Source of the DNA: Tubiluchus corallicola
Taxonomy: Eukaryota; Priapulida; Priapulimorpha; Priapulimorphida; Tubiluchidae
Direction of reading: 5' to 3'
Length of the DNA: 64,000 nt
Assembly: GCA_030141605.1 (NCBI GenBank)
Contig: JAQGDQ010002376.1
Location: 416,422 to 480,421, forward strand
The position numbers were made by a program, and so were the translations under genes. Numbering within the stretch: the stretch's first letter is position 1; every line of letters begins with the position of its first letter. Positions 60,208 through 64,000 of this stretch are shown piece after piece. The notes below the pieces were generated by a model. It had not been told where the DNA came from and did no database searches. It was given only the letters and a program-made list of their open reading frames with translations.

Positions 60208-62042
60208 CTGACAAAACATGACTACAATATAATGTATGGGGTTTGCCTGCAATTCCTGAGCCCCAGTAAGCCCCCCCCCCCCCACTAAAAATACATCAAA
60301 GGAAAATGTGTAGGTAAGCAAGAGACTTGAATAGTGATCTCATTAATACAGAGCATTAACAAATTAGCCAAAACTAATAACCTAAAATTGAAGAATAGGC
60401 ATGCATAAAATATCAAAACACTTTGTCACCATTAAACACAAGCTATTTCATGTTTGTACATTCATTGACTGATTTATCTATCATTTATTTCGCTTGTTTT
60501 AATGTTAGTATGGGGTTTTGTAGTCTATGATGCCCTGGTGTGTGAACCCAGTTAGTCTATATGTAAGTATGGCACTGGCCCAGACACATACGATTAATGT
60601 ATTGTGAAATTATAACAAAGTACTTTTATATTTTAGGATTATATAAAAATTATCATTTCACTGCTAGAATCATTGATTATGTTTTAGTATTTAGGTAAAT
60701 AAAGACACAGGGACCCCTATTTATTTTAGTTTCTAATTATTATGGGAGCAGTCACTCACTGTTGGTCTGAATAGTTAACCGAAGATATGACACTGGATCC
60801 AAAGGCTATGGACCACAGAAATAGAGAAATCCTACTGCGCAGCAGTTTGCGCAGTTAGTGTCGCCCTAGTGGCACAGCAGTATGGACTGTTGTTGTCAGG
60901 TACGCTATAGCGCAAGCTGTTCGCACACCGGTGTGTACTGTAACAGATGAATTGATGAGACCACCAAAGTCAGGCCGGTCGACAGGTGCTCATAAATTGC
61001 TCAGCAGTGAGTTGCAAAATCACAAATAAAAATATCTTTTTGAATTTCCCAAGGATGCAGCCAGGTAATTATAACAAAATGCTAATTGTAACACAGTTTT
61101 GTAACTTTTGTTACAAGTTAAATATTTTGTTCATTAAGCAAAGACTGCAAGGCCTACATCTGTCTTTGGCGATTTATAGCAGCTGTTATGAGTTGGAGTT
61201 GGTTATAAAATCACGTTGAACAAACGGAGATGCATTTACGACATTACTCCTCTTTTTTATTGTCAGTGAACAAAAAATAACTAAACGAAACATTAGAGCT
61301 GTCATCCTAAGCAGCTGACATTACTTCCACCTAACTACTAACAACTAACTAACAAGGTCAAAACCAAGTAACAGAATTCAGGTGAGAAGCCAACCTGGCG
61401 CATAAATTAGAATCGCATAACATCTTATATATCATGTGTAGACGTCACTTATATTTAGCCTAATTTTTTTAAGATCCAATTAGGTTTACGTCAAAATAAA
61501 TGTTCATTAAATACAGTTTGTTTACATGTAAAAAATGTACTGGTATAAGCGTACTAATAAAACACCTGTGGCTAAATCCACAGACAAGTCTTGATAAATA
61601 TTATTTAGTGATAGGCTTAAATTAATTGATTTTATACAAGCCTGTGTGCTAAGGGCAATCATTTTATATAGTTAAATATATAGGCTCAGCTTCATAGAAT
61701 CTTTGTATGTAATAATGCATACATCATACATGTATATGAGTGTGTGTGCATGGGTGTATCAAGATGTTACGACGCCCTAGGCTGGTAGTTCAATCCCACT
61801 CATCTCTACTACTGTATTTATTATTAATGTATGGAGCACCGTATGCAATTACTTGTTGTGTGCATGCGTGCGTGTGCACATTATTTATATAAAACCTACA
61901 ATATAATATATGTGTAATTATATAGATTAATTGCAGGGCACGTAAATGGGTGCAATTTTTAATGTGCCAAATCCGCTACCTCTCATTTGGAGTAAAACAA
62001 CCAAGAAACAAATGGCAGAACCTTCAACAAAAGGAAGAAGGA
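60208..62042. other. Upstream RAD54B intron or flank
   Basis: A 14-base poly-C run lies near 60,270-60,284. No RAD54B exon (SGTPIQND, DEGHRLKN, Walker A) is visible on the minus strand. The sequence around 60,800-60,990 is GC-richer than its neighbours and precedes the THAP-like fragment. A weak B-box-like agttcaatccc near 61,789 may belong to a SINE. Confidence 0.4.
60986..61064 (+). pseudogene. THAP zinc-finger N-terminus-like fragment
   Basis: The frame reads LINCSAVSCKITNKNIF, then after a one-base shift FEFPKDAAR followed by a GTAATT donor-like site. This resembles the start of a THAP domain (C-x4-C, then F-x-FPKD). The downstream W, C and H ligands were not found. It may be a decayed exon of a P-element-type transposase or THAP gene. 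The match is short. Confidence 0.35.
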
Positions 62043-62200
62043 TCTCTCTCTCTCTGTGTGTGTGTGTGTGTGTGTGTGTGTCTGTCTCTCTCTCTCCCTC
62101 CCTCCCTCTCTCTGTCTATCTCTCTCTCTCTCTTCCTCCCTTTCACTGTTTCTCTTTCTTTCCCTCCCTCTCTTTCTCTCTAAGAGAGGGAGGGAGAGAA
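62043..62200. repeat. (TC)n(TG)n(CTCC)n polypyrimidine microsatellite with purine foot
   Basis: Short (CT), (TG) and (CTCCC) runs form about 140 bases of nearly pure pyrimidine on the plus strand, then switch at about 62,181 to aagagagggagggagagaa, complementary to the preceding tract. It could form a hairpin or triplex. Predicted CVCV and SLSL peptides are artefacts. Confidence 0.95.
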
Positions 62201-62953
62201 AAATTAATAAATCAATAAAAATGCATTACTTTGCATTACTTATTTACATAGTAGGCAGCCCATCACGCAGTCAGCTAGCCTCTTTCCTCAGGAAGAACAA
62301 TAAAATTTTACTTCCAAGAAAACTGAAGAAGTATTTGCAAGTACATAATACAAATTTATTGCTACAATTTTTTCCTTTTCATGAAATGTTTTCAGTTTTT
62401 TTTAAACTAATAATTGCTTTTAATTGAGATATTCTTCTTTTATTAAAAACGCAAAAGTGATTTTGGCTTATCGAAATTGCGCGTATGGCCAACATTATTG
62501 GTGAACCTAAGAATATTATTAATGCAGTCAACGCGCCGCTCAAAATTTTTTAATCATCCGCCGTTCGATGCCGCCAGCGTAGCCGCTAATCGCAAAAACG
62601 AAATACGTAACAAAAGGATTTCATCACTTCCTCTTTTTACACTTTGACTGGATCAGTCCGTAAAAAAGATTGCTGCTCTTGCCGTAGCATTCGTTGAGTT
62701 TGCCAGGATAATTTTGTCCAGACTCCTAAATGCTGTTAGAGTAAGTCATGTGTGTATTAAAAGTTCTTCGTTAGGTATGAATTGCTTATCTATTAACTTT
62801 GGCTTCCTTGAGACTTGTGACAGCGTACCTCGTTAGCGATTTCAGGTTAGTAATAGTTGGTTAATAAAGTCACTAACAGGAAACATCAAAACTGCACAGA
62901 TTTATGAAAAATAAACTATTTTATTAAAAACAGTAAAGAAGTTTCACAGCAAC
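62201..62953. other. Non-coding stretch with possible untranslated first exon
   Basis: 62,500-62,740 is less AT-rich and has several CpGs (aacgcgccgct, ccgccgttcgatgccgcc), then a consensus donor GTAAGT at 62,741-62,746. It could be a promoter and first exon of a plus-strand gene continuing beyond the window. From about 62,880 the sequence is A-rich up to the duplication breakpoint at 62,954. Confidence 0.3.
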
Positions 62954-64000
62954 AGGCACATAGCATGCCATAAAGGAAAAGAATTGTCAGTAAGTGTCAA
63001 AGTGCAAAGAATTCCTCATTTGCAAGAACAGCGCAATATGTCACAGACAGTTAATGATGCCCCAATACCAACTCCTGAATTCAATTATTTGCATAACACA
63101 AACGAAATAGTTTTAGACAAAATTCCTATTAAGCAAGAACCCCTAGATTACTCCCTTGTGGAGGATGATACCTCCAGCCCTGTGCATGAAGAAGGTAGTA
63201 ATGTAGATGATGCTAACTTCTGTATTGAAGAATGTAACATAGAAGAGTTTTACCTTTCACCATATTTGGGTGAAAGCAACAAAGAGACAGTAGGTGAAGG
63301 CTGTTCTGCTATCACCATTAAGAAGGAAATGTCGCACTTCTTGTAAGTGGCTAATGAAAACTTTTATATTTACAAAATTGTCTGCAAAACTCACTTATAC
63401 TTATACTGCACAGTGTAGTGTACTATATTGCTAATTTTGTTTAATTGTTTGAACCTTGCACCACTTCTTTATTAAAATGTAGCGTAATTTATCCATATTT
63501 GTTGCACAAGTTATGGAAGCATGTTAAGACTATCGTATAACTCATGATAAGCTTTGGGTAAACCTTTGTAAAATGAGTTACTTGCTGCAGATGTTTTGTC
63601 ACATTTTGAATACAAAGATATTTATGGTTTCTTGCAGCAAAAATGTAAGTCATGTATCTATAAGATAAAAGTTGCTGGAGCTACATGTACTGCTTTTCGT
63701 TTGCTAGCAATTGGGTATTCCCAGCTCTAGTTCTGCTCAAGTGATATATAACGGGCTTCATGAAGCCAAGTGACCTGAATGATAAAGTCCTTGCTGCTTC
63801 AACCTCAGAAAGCATTGATGAGATAGTCTCCAAAAATCATCACATTAGTGTATTGTTTTACTCAGTATTAGTAATAGAGTTAGTGTCACTAACACTGTGT
63901 GTAATTTCAATATTATGTGTAAATTCAATCTGATGTGTTGTCTGTGTAAATCCAAGGTTAGTCGTTATGGTGCATGCACATTTGCTCTTCCAAACTATAA
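62954..64000 (+). pseudogene. Second copy of the zinc-finger gene's 3' end (truncated by duplication or assembly)
   Basis: 1,047 bases equal to 56,108-57,154 at a constant offset of 6,846, with no indel and no difference in the lines I compared. The copy starts exactly at the Arg codon inside the last finger, carries the C-terminal 130 or so residues with the same stop (63,344-63,346), and runs off the window end. Upstream of 62,954 the sequence is unrelated, and the frame is open only from about 62,915 without an ATG, so it is not an independent gene. It could be the left edge of a tandem repeat or a retained haplotype. Confidence 0.93.

Noticed and set aside
61770-61810. tRNA gene suggested by agttcaatccc
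   Set aside because: No A box, acceptor stem or cloverleaf could be assembled around it; at most a SINE trace.
61946-62427. Overlapping Ser/Leu/Val/Cys-rich ORFs
   Set aside because: Translation of (TC)n/(TG)n repeats; all three frames are open only because the repeats lack stops.
62984-63346. Independent 120-residue gene
   Set aside because: Identical to the C-terminus of the 3,936-residue protein and lacking an ATG; it is part of the duplicated segment.

Overview
The window is animal nuclear DNA, AT-rich and intron-bearing. It has GT-AG introns of about 0.1 to 20 kb, degraded non-LTR retrotransposons, and many small hAT-, Tigger- and TA-target-site elements. The conserved proteins are metazoan (VPS29, a SEC14L2-type lipid-transfer protein, RAD54B). 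I cannot name the species; an invertebrate with compact-to-medium introns fits best.

Layout. 1-7.9 kb: no intact gene, only retrotransposon remnants and three repeat arrays. 7,973-11,574 (minus): complete VPS29 in five coding exons, the first being a lone ATG. 12,845-29,246 (plus): complete SEC14L2-like gene in 13 coding exons, head-to-head with VPS29, its introns full of dateable transposon insertions and a 20-unit minisatellite. 29.3-35.4 kb: T-rich intergenic DNA with one unassigned ORF. 35,403-60,207 (minus): the C-terminal 402 codons of RAD54B in eight exons; its ATP-binding N-terminal half is not in the window.

The outstanding object is at 44,690-56,500 (plus). It is an uninterrupted 3,936-residue ORF with about 110 C2H2 zinc fingers by hand count, lying inside a 19.5 kb RAD54B intron on the opposite strand. 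Seventy-six fingers form one unbroken 28-residue-period array. The fingers follow a grammar (A-B-C triplets with optional D). Only types A and D have conventional base-contacting helix residues, and the linkers are mostly [ST]DxxP rather than TGEKP.

From 62,954 to the window end, the last part of this gene and its 3' flank reappear at a constant offset of 6,846 bp with no indel. This is either the start of a tandem duplication or an assembly seam. A genuine duplication would repeat three RAD54B exons out of frame, so the seam should be checked first.

VPS29 (retromer), SEC14L (lipid transfer), RAD54B (homologous recombination) and the zinc-finger gene are unrelated housekeeping or regulatory genes. 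Nothing suggests that they act together beyond the nested and head-to-head arrangements.
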